Part shown: positions 9,796 to 20,699 of the stretch, piece by piece
Layout: each line of letters opens with the position of its first letter
How positions within the stretch are numbered: the first letter of the stretch is position 1
Source: Scilla litardierei
Taxonomy: Eukaryota > Streptophyta > Magnoliopsida > Asparagales > Asparagaceae
DNA: 64,000 bases
Assembly (NCBI GenBank): GCA_030789695.1
Contig: CM061141.1
Location: 195,993,689 to 196,057,688 of the forward strand
Direction: 5' to 3'
The notes under the pieces: model-generated
The model's database searches: none
Told to the model about the DNA's origin: nothing
Seen by the model: only the letters and a program-made list of their open reading frames with translations
Translations under genes and position numbers: made by a program

Positions 9796-9815
9796 TAGAG
9801 GGGGGGGGTGAATAG
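9796..9815 (-). other. Poly-G/GTGAATAG box of the Sirevirus-like LTR
   Basis: The plus strand reads CTAGAG, nine G and TGAATAG close to the LTR end. A similar box is, to my recollection, common in LTRs of Sirevirus-group copia elements, and it supports the family call. Confidence 0.5.
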
Positions 9816-10488
9816 TACTTTAAAATAATTAAGAGGCTAATTCCTAATTACTTGCAAACTCTACCAAACAATGCGGAAAATGCAGAAATGTAAATGTTAG
9901 ACAACAAAGAAACAATCGCAAACAACGATATTACTGGGTTCGGATCCACCCAAGTCTCACCGACTTGTTCCCGGTGATCCTAAGTCCCAACCACCCGGAT
10001 CCCCTCCGGATACTTGAGTTAGAAACCCTAACTCAAGATTTCCACTATGAAATACTTGTTAAAAACCTTCACCAAGTCCAATCATACACAAAGTAATTTG
10101 TGACTCCCACAACCCGGGATCACAAACACAACTCTCACAACCGAGAGTTAAACACTTACAATATCAAAGTAAATTGAAATGAAATAGCTTACCACAAAAT
10201 ACCTATGCCTTGGGTATACTTACGAATTAGGGCAAGGATGATTTTGAGGAAGAAGAAGGCACCAAACCCTAGCTCCAAGATGTAGATCAGCGATGGAGAG
10301 CTATGGGGTTGATGGTGACCTAGGATCAAGCACTTGGCTTGGAAGGCTCTCAATCAATGAATCTCTCTTTTGAAATGAATGAGGAAGAGATTCTTGAGAG
10401 GGAAATGAATGAGCTTTAAATGAGATGATAGCTTTCTCTTTAATCTCTAAACTTGCAATAATATCAGCCTTGACTGCAATGAATGCAG

Positions 10489-10512
10489 CCCATCAAGTAT
10501 ATATAGGATGGG
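10489..10512 (-). promoter_or_regulatory. TATA box in the loop of an inverted repeat (Sirevirus-like LTR)
   Basis: CCCATC (10489-10494) and GATGGG (10507-10512) are exact complements, and the loop between them contains TATATATA (10498-10505). Upstream, in element orientation, is the palindrome array. Downstream is the R/U5 part ending at 9764. Confidence 0.6.
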
Positions 10513-10570
10513 GGAAAGAGAGAGAGAAAAACGTTTCAATTAAAGCTCCAACGGCTCTATTCTGATCGCA

Positions 10571-10619
10571 ACTAGTCGGTCAAAGAACAACCACCGACCG
10601 ACTAGTTCATCAACTAGTC
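10571..10619. repeat. Left end of the ACTAGTCGGTC palindrome array
   Basis: One arm pair, ACTAGTCGGTC and GACCGACTAGT, and the start of the next repeat lie here. The array resumes at 19492 on the other side of LARD A. Confidence 0.85.
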
Positions 10620-11618
10620 TGTCACGCCCCGCTTTCCAAAAACGTGGAGGCGAAGCGTGAGAAGGTCCGCTCAGACTTGAAGCTACAAAGCCGCAAGTCC
10701 GATAAGCGTCAAACACTTTAAAACTGCAGGTCCTTGCAACGCGAAACGAAACAAAGATAATAATAACGAAAAGAGACAAAAGAAACATCTCAGAATATCC
10801 ATAATAATAAATCTCAACATCGCAGAGAAGCCACCAGGCTAAAATAAAAGAGTCTAAAAGAGGCCCAGCATGGCCAACAAAAGTACAAAGTACAAAAACA
10901 AGGAAATGGTGCAAGCACCGACAACTAACAGCAAACTAAAGTAAAAGTAACTCCACAGTCTCTAAGACTGGTCTCCGGTGTCCTCGTACTCCTCGACGAA
11001 CGTAGGCTCAGGCTCAGCGTCAGCAAAGACCTCGTCCTCAACACCTGTCTCTGGCTCAGGGTCTAACATGTGACACCCAAAAGAGCAAGGGGCACATGTC
11101 AGCAAGTCTAAAAGACTTGTGCAAGTGAAACTGAAAGTACAAGTAAAAGCAACCTAAAAGTTCTAGCATGATGCAATGACATGGCAGTTAAAGTATGTGT
11201 GCAACAGGTAAAGTAAAGCGAGGAAAAGTACGAGCATGGCATGACATTCACAAGACAAGTACAAGACAAGAAAAGTAAGCGCCTCGTGCACAGAGTTCAC
11301 GCCTTACAGCTAAAGAGGCTGTACGGGCACACTTTTACGCTGAGTGGTCGCTCAACCCTACCCCTCCACGTGTGTCGAGCCAGGGCCTTACCCCCGAACG
11401 GTAATGCTCGCTTCTGGATCACGAGCCAAGAAGTGTCTTTAACAAGTATGGCATAGGGGTGCACCTAGCCCGGGACAAGTAAGTACAAGTATGTAGCGTG
11501 TGCTACGAATGCAACATTCAATGCATGGATGACATGACATGGCAGTAAAAGTAAAACGTACAGGTAAGGAAAATAAACGTGACATTTAGCATGCATGAAC
11601 AACAATTTTAAGGGGTTG

Positions 11619-11684
11619 GATCTAGCTTCGTTGTCAAGCTAGATCATTTAGGTGACGGATCTAGTTTCGTTGTCAAACTAGATC
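11619..11684. repeat. Twin hairpins with identical loops and compensating stems (left LTR)
   Basis: GATCTAGCTT-CGTTGTC-AAGCTAGATC at 11619-11645 is followed by GATCTAGTTT-CGTTGTC-AAACTAGATC at 11658-11684. The loop is unchanged, while one stem pair has changed on both arms. The same pair occurs in the other LTR, and a homologous hairpin with an unrelated stem occurs in LARD B. Confidence 0.9.
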
Positions 11685-12701
11685 AAGTAGGCGCCTAGCC
11701 AGCTATCATTTCACTGACTAGTCTCTTTTACGCTAAAAACAAGTAAGTGGCCTAAAAACATGGCCCTAAGCAAGATTCAGCAAGTTTCACTTGCCTGCAA
11801 CTATCACGTCAAGAAAACACCGTCCAACGAGTCCAAAGTCACGATTCCTACGTGCACAAGTCCACCGGCCTACATCCGTTTTATTAATCTTGATTAGTGA
11901 TTTCTAAAACATTTAAAATACTTTAAAAATACTGATTTTAGTCTTGATTAGCATGCAATTGGGTTGGGGGTCCTAGGGGTGCAAAACGTTACCTCAACAC
12001 GACGCGAAAGCTACACCGGCGTCGGGTAGCGACGCCGGGGGTTGGAATAAAAGATCGCGCTCCAAGTCCAGATTCCAATTAGATTCATCGCTGGAAATTT
12101 CAGAGCAATCAACTCGGGCGACGATTCCAGATTCCAAAGCTCGTACGTGCGACGACGGGCTACGACATGCGACGACGTCGTACGCGACGAATCCTCGAAG
12201 AGTGAGCACCAAGGTGGGGCTCACAGTAGTCCTAGGGACCTTTGGGGAACCCACAATAACTCTGGAGAACTTGGGGGGCCCACGGAGGCAAGTGGTGCGA
12301 CGGATGCGGGGTTGCGACGAGTGGCCGTCGGTCAGACACAGCCAATGCGGAAGAATTTCTCGGTCGTGCGCTCAAAATGCGGGGGCTGCGACGTTGGGGT
12401 GCACAGCGGCTGCGGGCGATGCTTGGGTGCGGGGTTTCTCCTCGGTCAGACCGGTCGGGAGCCTCGGTCAGGCGCTTGGGATGCGAGCGGGGCGACGAGC
12501 GGCAACGGGTGCGGAGCGCTTGTGCGGAGCGGGGCGGATGCGGGGCTTGCCTTCGGTCGGAGCGGGAGAACGGAGCGATTTTCTCGGTCGTGCGGGGAGC
12601 TGAACGTCGCAACGTTGCGACGATTCGTCGCAACGTCCAAAAATGAGTTTGGAAGAGGCTAGGGCTAATTTCTTTGGAAAATAGGACTTGCTAGGGGTTG
12701 C

Positions 12702-12708
12702 TTATATA
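12702..12708 (-). promoter_or_regulatory. TATA box of LARD A (left LTR)
   Basis: The minus strand reads CTATACTATATAAGC, a good plant TATA box about 590 bases from the LTR start. The GC-rich block lies directly downstream. This puts the twin hairpins about 1 kb into the expected transcript. Confidence 0.65.
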
Positions 12709-13234
12709 GTATAGATGGGTTGACTTGGTCTAGGGCTAAATCTAATAGGATTAGAAGTTTAAAAAGATTTAAAATTCAAATCTAACCAACTCCTTCTCAC
12801 CCAAGGATTTGACTTGGTCCAAATGAGCTGGAAATTGGCTCAAAAATTCTTTAAAACGTTTAAAACTCAAATAAATTTTATTTGGCCGAAATTAATTTAA
12901 AAATAAATTATTAAAAATATTATAAAACTTGTAAAAATTATAAAAGTGGTCAAATAAACTCCAAAAATTATAAAATAAATATCGTGGTGATCGTGGCGAC
13001 GAGTGTGAGCTAACTAAGAAGACGGATCTCAGTTTTGACGTCGGACGACGAAACTAAAAATAGAAACGTCTCACGTCAAGAGTGAGAATCGTCACGTCTC
13101 ATCGAGCAAGTTTAAATTGTGGAAAACGACTCGAGAAACGTCGTTCCAAATTAGTGCCACTATTCAATACTCTCAGAGACGTTCACAACGGCATATCACA
13201 CTAAAGTGTTCACAAACAAGCAAAGTCTAAAACA

Positions 13235-13294
13235 AATACGTGCACGACCAAAAGCACGTGCACGAACAACGTACGACGAAAAGTGGTCGTTACA
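13235..13294 (-). promoter_or_regulatory. LTR outer end with G-box-like CACGTG repeat
   Basis: ACGTGCACG...GCACGTGCACG lies just inside the LTR start in LARD A and in the same place in LARD B (29865-29890). CACGTG is the plant G-box core, so this could bind bZIP or bHLH factors in U3. That function is inferred. Confidence 0.4.
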
Positions 13295-13335
13295 TCCTCC
13301 CCACCTTAGAATAAAGTCCGTCCTCGGACTTTCTA
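13295..13335 (-). other. LARD A polypurine tract region
   Basis: The minus strand reads AAGTCCGAGGACGGAC followed by TCTAAGGTGGGGAGGA directly before TGTAACG. This is the same layout as at 5364 and 29923 and marks the 3' end of the internal region. Confidence 0.8.
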
Positions 13336-16300
13336 ATATAGCTAGTCGCTCTAGTAACTACCCCAATCAAGTCATATTATAATTCAACCAGATATAGTCC
13401 TTACAAGTACTTATACATGCACTAGGTAGTCAAACATTATTACTACCAACACGTATATATATACATTCACGTACGTAATACATTAATACCTATTATAGTC
13501 CGTCAACTTCATACATGTATTTCAATCAGGTATATAAACATACATCCCTTATATAACTGCTACTACTTACCTAAACACAAAACAATATTTCAGATACTTA
13601 TATAAAGATAGTTTCACGCTTAGCCAATACAATCATCGCTCTACCTATATGTAGCTACCTATGCACAAACATAAAGGGTATACTACCCTCTAATATTCAT
13701 TTAATACCAAACACTTCCACATAAGCAGTCACACCATACCATTTATAAGTCAAAATTTACTATACATAATATATGTTCACTACCACCATATTTCACTCAT
13801 TATATAGTCATACAAGTGCATGCAATAATTCCACCGTATATTCACATCACATTCGGTCCTATAACTATATTTACGACACGCCACATATACCATAGTCATC
13901 CATACCTATAACTAAGCACATATTTACACGTGCATGGTGCACACCCATACACGCTAACATTTCATTTTCATACGCCAATCATACCATTATATAACTAGCA
14001 CACCTACACACCTAGTTTTAGCTAGTACACATACGTTCACACAACAAGTCCTTAGCAAATAACTATACCACAAGACCGGCACCTATAACTATATACTGGC
14101 ATAGCGACCCACAATCATGTGCGTAGCACAGCCAGGCACAAACACTCCTATCACTATATATTCATCAAACATTGCTATATTCAAACTACAAACATACATT
14201 CAATATACTTAGAGTATACCCACTCAAGCTTGAGTGAGGCTCAGTACACATATCAGAATATTCTATATACGTAACACGACATTCATACCTATACCAATAT
14301 CACTCCAATATTTATATATGTCTACCAGTACAACCATATACATACCATAAGTCAATCATACTTAATATTTAGTCAGGTAATACTTACATAGTTCAATCAT
14401 TCTATATATTATTATAATAATAATACAGACATTAGCACTCGTATAATTATAATACACTCCCTAATACATGCATACATATTCATCGTATAGTCACACATCA
14501 GTAATGTATATATCCACACCATAGCCTACTACCTATAATTAGTATATTAACACATCCACACATACATAATTAAGATGTGCAATAGTCGTGTATACCTCAC
14601 GGTATGCACGCATGCAACATCCCGCGAAAGCAAACAATACCAATCAAAATTATAACCTTACTACCTATATGTATATCACTTATATACTCATGCAACGAAA
14701 CATAACTTCCTACGCCTAAACACTATATATACCTACCTATTATTACCTAGCATATACATAGCTTTACCAATCATTTATTTCAATCATTACAAGTATCTCT
14801 TACTACATACACAACTTAGATATTTCAACGCTAACTCTTATATTCACAGGCATCCCGAGTATAGTATAGCTATCCACACCAAAAATCTATAACTACTAAC
14901 ACACAATAACTTCATACTATCACGAATAACTCCGAGTATATATATATCACACAATAGGCAAACATTAATATACTATGGGGTTATACTCATTCAAGCTCAC
15001 GTACACAAGTTAGGTACGTGCACAACGACACCTCACAACGGTCCAAGGGTCTACTAACAACTAAGAGTTGACACAGACATTGACGGACACTAAGGTCTAA
15101 GTAACAAGGGAGGTCGAGAGCGTGACGAGAGAAGGATCGATAAGCACGAGTTCAGATAGGACGAATACAAGGAGACAGCTTGGTTAGACGAAACGTTGAC
15201 TCAAAGGTGATGTTTAGGTTGAGGGAAAAGGAGGTGTAGTGATGCTTGAATAGGGTACAGAAAAGAAATTAGGGTGAATAGCATAAGCTAAAATACATGG
15301 ATTTTGAAAACTGTCGTTCTTCAAAAGTTGAAATCCCAGTCTGAAAGAAATATTTGGGGATCGATAAAACGAGTTGTTCAAAATAAACCCGAGTCGAATG
15401 TTCAAAATAATAGAAAATGGCCTATTGGTTTTAAATTTTTTTAAAAGGAAGTAAAATCATTTACGCGAATATTAAGGACGTGGTTTGGAAAATCTATAAG
15501 CCAGTAATTTAATATAATATGTTGTCAAAAGTTTTGGAAGGTCGAGAGTGTAATCAAATAACGGAAGAATTTAAACTCATGTTAAATGCCTTCAAAACTT
15601 CTAGGCTATGGAAAATTTAAAATAACCAACATTGAAACTACTTTTAGAGAACCAAGGTTTGCCGAAAATGAAAAAAAAAATGATTTACACAGGGTTCTTA
15701 ATATATGAGCATAACAAGTCTGGCACGGTTATAAAAATAATTGAAATTCAATTTGGTTTAGAAATTTTTTTCTAAAAGCGTGTATGGTGAGCGGAAAGAA
15801 AATAATAGTAACTTAGCATAAGAATTATCAGGATCGAATAGCAAATCTTTAAAATCAAATCAGGGAGGGTCTAAAGCAGGAAGAGGTTATGAAAATAGTA
15901 ATTTCGCAAAAATCTGAAATAGTGAGAACGACGAGCAAAAACCAACTTTCTGAAATCTGAAATTCTATGTGACTTGAAAAGTATATTAAAAGTAACCACG
16001 AAGTATTATTCATATGGCATAAATAAGAGGGAAAATTATAAATCGAACTGAGCAAAATAAAGGTACGGTTCAGAATAAAATTAATATATGAAGGAACGAC
16101 ACATTTACACAATCACGAAAAACATAGGCTGGGGAAATATTATAAGCTAGGGCTCAAAATTTTAGACAATGTTTTAAAAATTTAAATCAACGAAGGGGGA
16201 TGAAGTATAAGTATATTAAAATTTTGAACAAATTTAAACCTAGGGAAAGAGGAAATCGAAAGATACTTTTGGAAGATTCGAGATTGTAACGGAAAGGTTT

Positions 16301-16780
16301 GAAATTGACGACGATCGTCATGGGGCGATCTCGTGAATCGAGGCAAGGAAATTGGTCAGGTGATCAAAACATTCGTACGCCTAGGATATGAATCAGAAGA
16401 GGCTACGGGGAAACTCCTACGGTCGACCAACGAAAGATTAGGAACCAGGCGCTAAGACTTCTAAGGGTTAGACGGTAAAGAAATGCGTTCAGCTTGGTCC
16501 GAAATCGATGAACCCAAAAGCGAACGACCGAAGGAAAATCTAGAAGTCTAATATGGTCAGGGTTAGGCAATAACCACCAAGGTAACTCCTACGACGATCA
16601 ATTGCTAGAAGGGGGGTCTAACTATCAATCAGGGGCCTCTAAATAGCAAGCACGGTCGTCTAACTAAGTCTTCTCATCACCTAGTGTCCTAAAAACGACT
16701 AAACTCAGGGCTTATGACTCAGATGTTGCAATTTATTTAATGGACATTCCGTTATTATCGGTGTTCCGTTAATTCGCAAT
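13336..16780 (-). other. LARD A internal domain, non-coding, with a strand-composition switch
   Basis: About 3.4 kb without a convincing frame on either strand. From about 13,340 to 15,000 the plus strand is very poor in G (mostly A, T, C, with many TATA and CATA runs). From about 15,200 to 16,700 it is rich in A and G and poor in C. The part near the primer site shares phrases with the internal part of LARD B (around 54,280-54,330), so the two elements are related. I see no gag or pol remains. Confidence 0.7.
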
Positions 16781-16816
16781 TGCAAGACCGGACCTGCATG
16801 GGCCACCAACAAAACC
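16781..16816 (-). other. LARD A primer-binding/leader region
   Basis: The minus strand beside the right LTR reads CAGGTTTTGTTGGTGGCCCATG, split here as GGTTTTGTTGG and TGGCCCATG. It is the same leader motif as at 6822-6845, 25453-25475 and 54806-54828. Confidence 0.6.
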
Positions 16817-19491
16817 TGTCACGCCCCGCTTCCCAAAAACGTGGAGGCGAAGCGTGAGAAGGTCCGCTCAGACTTGAAGCTACAAAGCCGCAAGTCCGAT
16901 AAGCGTCAAACACTTTAAAACTGCAGGTCCTTGCAACGCGAAACGAAACAAAGATAATAATAACGAAAAGAGACAAAAGAAACATCTCAGAATATCCATA
17001 ATAATAAATCTCAACATCGCAGAGAAGCCACCAGGCTAAAATAAAAGAGTCTAAAAGAGGCCCAGCATGGCCAACAAAAGTACAAAGTACAAAAACAAGG
17101 AAATGGTGCAAGCACCGACAACTAACAGCAAACTAAAGTAAAAGTAACTCCACAGTCTCTAAGACTGGTCTCCGGTGTCCTCGTACTCCTCGACGAACGT
17201 AGGCTCAGGCTCAGCGTCAGCAAAGACCTCGTCCTCAACACCTGTCTCTGGCTCAGGGTCTAACATGTGACACCCAAAAGAGCAAGGGGCACATGTCAGC
17301 AAGTCTAAAAGACTTGTGCAAGTGAAACTGAAAGTACAAGTAAAAGCAACCTAAAAGTTCTAGCATGATGCAATGACATGGCAGTTAAAGTATGTGTGCA
17401 ACAGGTAAAGTAAAGCGAGGAAAAGTACGAGCATGGCATGACATTCACAAGACAAGTACAAGACAAGAAAAGTAAGCGCCTCGTGCACAGAGTTCACGCC
17501 TTACAGCTAAAGAGGCTGTACGGGCACACTTTTACGCTGAGTGGTCGCTCAACCCTACCCCTCCACGTGTGTCGAGCCAGGGCCTTACCCCCGAACGGTA
17601 ATGCTCGCTTCTGGATCACGAGCCAGGAAGTGTCTTTAACAAGTATGGCATAGGGGTGCACCTAGCCCGGGACAAGTAAGTACAAGTATGTAGCGTGTGC
17701 TACGAATGCAACATTCAATGCATGGATGACATGACATGGCAGTAAAAGTAAAACGTACAGGTAAGGAAAATAAACGTGACATTTAGCATGCATGAACAAC
17801 AATTTTAAGGGGTTGGATCTAGCTTCGTTGTCAAGCTAGATCATTTAGGTGACGGATCTAGTTTCGTTGTCAAACTAGATCAAGTAGGCGCCTAGCCAGC
17901 TATCATTTCACTGACTAGTCTCTTTTACGCTAAAAACAAGTAAGTGGCCTAAAAACATGGCCCTAAGCAAGATTCAGCAAGTTTCACTTGCCTGCAACTA
18001 TCACGTCAAGAAAACACCGTCCAACGAGTCCAAAGTCACGATTCCTACGTGCACAAGTCCACCGGCCTACATCCGTTTTATTAATCTTGATTAGTGATTT
18101 CTAAAACATTTAAAATACTTTAAAAATACTGATTTTAGTCTTGATTAGCATGCAATTGGGTTGGGGGTCCTAGGGGTGCAAAACGTTACCTCAACACGAC
18201 GCGAAAGCTACACCGGCGTCGGGTAGCGACGCCGGGGGTTGGAATAAAAGATCGCGCTCCAAGTCCAGATTCCAATTAGATTCATCGCTGGAAATTTCAG
18301 AGCAATCAACTCGGGCGACGATTCCAGATTCAAAATCTCGTATGTGCGACGACGGGCTACGACGTGCGACGACGTCGTACGCGACGAATCCTCGAAGAGC
18401 GAGCACCAAGGTGGGGCCCACAATAGTCCTAGGGACCTTTGGGGAACCCACAATAACTCTGGAGAACTTGGGGGGCCCACGGAGGCAAGTGGTGCGACGG
18501 ATGCGGGGTTGCGACGAGTGGCCGTCGGTCAGACACAGCCAATGCGGAAGAATTTCTCGGTCGTGCGCTCAAAATGCGGGGGCTGCGACGTTGGGGTGCA
18601 CAATGGCTGCGGGCGATGCTTGGGTGCGGGGTTTCTCCTCGGTCAGACCGGTCGGGAGCCTCGGTCAGGCGCTTGGGATGCGAGCGGGGCGACGAGCGGC
18701 AACGGATGCGGAGCGCTTGTGCGGAGCGGGGCGGATGCGGGGCTTGCCTTCGGTCGGAGCGGGAGAACGGAGCGATTTTCTCGGTCGTGCGGGGAGCTGA
18801 ACGTCGCAACGTTGCGACGATTCGTCGCAACGTCCAAAAATGAGTTTGGAAGAGGCTAGGGCTAATTTCTTTAGAAAATAGGACTTGCTAGGGGTTGCTT
18901 ATATAGTATAGATGGGTTGACTTGGTCTAGGGCTAAATCTAATAGGATTAGAAGTTTAAAAAGATTTAAAATTCAAATCTAACCAACTCCTTCTCACCCA
19001 AGGATTTGACTTGGTCCAAATGAGCTGGAAATTGGCTCAAAAATTCTTTAAAACGTTTAAAACTCAAATAAATTTTATTTGGTCGAAATTAATTTAAAAA
19101 TAAATTATTAAAAATATTATAAAACTTGTAAAAATTATAAAAGTGGTCAAATAAACTCCAAAAATTATAAAATAAATATCGTGGTGATCGTGGCGACGAG
19201 TGTGAGCTAACTAAGAAGACGGATCTCAGTTTTGACGTCGGACGACGAAACTAAAAATAGAAACGTCTACCGTCAAGAGTGAGAATCGTCACGTCTCATC
19301 GAGCAAGTTTAAATTGTGGAAAACGACTCGAGAAACGTCGTTCCAAATTAGTGCCACTATTCAATACTCTCAGAGACGTTCACAACGGCATATCACACTA
19401 AAGTGTTCACAAACAAGCAAAGTCTAAAACAAATACGTGCACGACCAAAAGCACGTGCACGAACAACGTACGCCGAAAAGTGGTCGTTACA
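16817..19491 (-). repeat. LARD A 5' LTR
   Basis: This is 2675 bp, collinear with 10620-13294 and nearly identical to it. It contains the same twin hairpins (17816-17842 and 17855-17881), GC-rich block and TATA box (18899-18905). It lies next to the primer region, so it is the 5' LTR. Differences cluster in the GC-rich block and include several C/T changes. Confidence 0.9.
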
Positions 19492-20110
19492 TAGTCGGTC
19501 GGTCAATCAACGTAGACCGACTAAAGAGTGAACAGGGAATAGGTCGAAGTACAGACAAAAGGAACTAGTCGGTCCAACAAAAGTAGCTGACCGACTAGTT
19601 TCACAACTAGTCGGTCGGTTACTTAACTGAGACCGACTAAGAGATAAAACTGAAGTCTGAGCACAAATTGATTTAGTCGGTCCAAGAACAAATGTTGACC
19701 GACTAGTTCACCAACTAGTCGGTCGCCAAATGTGCATAGACCGACTAACAATAAACAGTATGTTAGGTGAAAATTGGCATGTACAGTAAAGCTAAACTAG
19801 TCGGTCCAAGAAGGAAAGTTGACCGACTAGTTCATCAACTAGTCGGTCGATCAATGAACACAGACCGACTAATGATAAACAGTAGCTCAGGCTCAAATGT
19901 GCATGTACAGGGAAAGCTCAACTAGTCGGTCACAGAAGCATCACTGACCGACTAGTTCACAAACTAGTCGGTCGGTGAGTCAACTTAGACCGACTAACTG
20001 TAAACAGTAAGGAGCTTAGAATTGACTGACAAAAACTAGTCAGTCCAAGAAGCTTTGCCGACCGACTAGATCACCATCTAGTCGGTCACTTCTTCTTCTT
20101 GAACCAACTA
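19492..20110. repeat. Tandem palindrome array of the Sirevirus-like LTR
   Basis: Units of about 118 bp each carry two inverted repeats: a perfect ACTAGTCGGTC...GACCGACTAGT pair with a loop of about 16 bases, then TAGTCGGTC...GACCGACTA with a loop of about 15 bases. About five units remain here, and the array starts at 10571 on the other side of LARD A. The bases between the arms vary while the arms are conserved. Clusters of palindromes in LTRs are known in Sireviruses, where they probably act in U3. Confidence 0.85.
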
Positions 20111-20514
20111 ACATGCACAAGAAGTCGCGAATCGAAGCACGAAGCTTCGGGAAAGATTGTATGGACTTCTACTAAGATCCTAGAGCTAAGATATGAGCGT
20201 TATGAAGATTTAAACCGTAAGACCTACTCAAGGCTTAACATTCTACGAAAGAAGCTTAAAGACTATAAATAAAACTTGACGATACCGTCTTCAATAGCTT
20301 CAATCGAATCTTCATGACTTCTAAAATGGTCCATAAGCTTCAACGAAGCTTTAGGCATACGATCACGTGCTTTGAGAAGTCTCGAGACGTCGTAATTGAT
20401 ATTCATATGAATTTGGCGACGATCTCCATAACTGCGCTCACAAAGTGTTAGTTCACGATATATTTATGTTTGTTCATCATCCAAAACCAAATCCGGGGAG
20501 TCCAATATCCAACA

Positions 20515-20699
20515 CATGTTCCAAAAAGACGTGTTGTCAAAGTTAACCTCGATAATTGTTCATCCAACCAGTGTAAGGCTGAACAATGAGGGCATGGAAT
20601 ATTCATTAAACCAAGATAGTTCCGACCATAATCACCCTGAGTTGGTGGACCAGATTTATCCTGAGTTGAGTTGGTGGACCAGATTTATCCTGAGTTAAC
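20515..20699 (-). pseudogene. Helitron replicase copy 1, conserved domain, proximal part
   Basis: Minus-strand translation from about 20600 gives MNIPCPHCSALHWLDEQLS, the start of the conserved Helitron N-terminal domain, and ends in FGTC at the Sirevirus-like insertion. The next codons are at 9763. Just upstream a 29-bp tandem duplication (20641-20669 and 20670-20698, GTTGGTGGACCAG...) shifts the frame, so this copy was probably dead before the insertions, or the duplication came later. Confidence 0.8.

Larger units (their letters stand above)
10620..13294 (-). repeat. LARD A 3' LTR
   Basis: The LTR runs from TGTCACGCCCCG to GTGGTCGTTACA on the plus strand. It contains twin hairpins (11619-11645 and 11658-11684), a GC-rich block (12000-12650), a TATA box (12702-12708) and a CACGTG-bearing motif near its outer end (13253-13262). 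The overlapping frames on both strands in the GC-rich block are low-complexity Arg/Gly/Ser translations, not proteins I recognise. Confidence 0.9.
10620..19491 (-). mobile_element. LARD A: non-coding LTR retrotransposon with chromovirus-type ends
   Basis: Two LTRs of exactly 2675 bp (10620-13294 and 16817-19491) flank a 3522-bp internal region without credible coding sequence. The element is bounded by a perfect TSD, TAGTC (10615-10619 and 19492-19496). A polypurine box follows the left LTR and the conserved primer/leader sequence adjoins the right LTR, so it is on the minus strand. By hand count about 17 positions differ between the LTRs (about 0.6 percent), which indicates a recent insertion. 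The lack of gag-pol fits the large retrotransposon derivative (LARD) class. Movement would need proteins from a related autonomous chromovirus. Confidence 0.9.
9764..20514 (-). mobile_element. Sirevirus-like copia solo LTR (itself interrupted by LARD A)
   Basis: The element starts TGTAATGCCC and ends CCAATATCCAACA, bounded by a perfect 5-bp duplication CATGT (9759-9763 and 20515-20519). It sits inside the Helitron coding frame, which is continuous across one TSD copy. Without LARD A it is about 1.87 kb and has no internal domain, so it is a solo LTR. The minus orientation is inferred from the TGTTGGATATTGG start and from the CTATTCACCCCCCCCC box near the end, a feature I associate with Sirevirus LTRs. 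A palindrome array lies upstream of a TATA box. Sirevirus LTRs are known for palindromic motif clusters. Confidence 0.75.

Noticed and set aside
12147..12662. Frames of 130-170 codons in LARD A LTR, repeated at 18342-18859
   Set aside because: They sit in an LTR GC-rich block and are duplicated only because both LTRs are present. There is no domain signature.
13336..15000. Hidden gag-pol in the LARD A internal domain
   Set aside because: I looked on the minus strand for zinc knuckle, protease, polymerase and integrase motifs and saw none. Stops are frequent in all frames.
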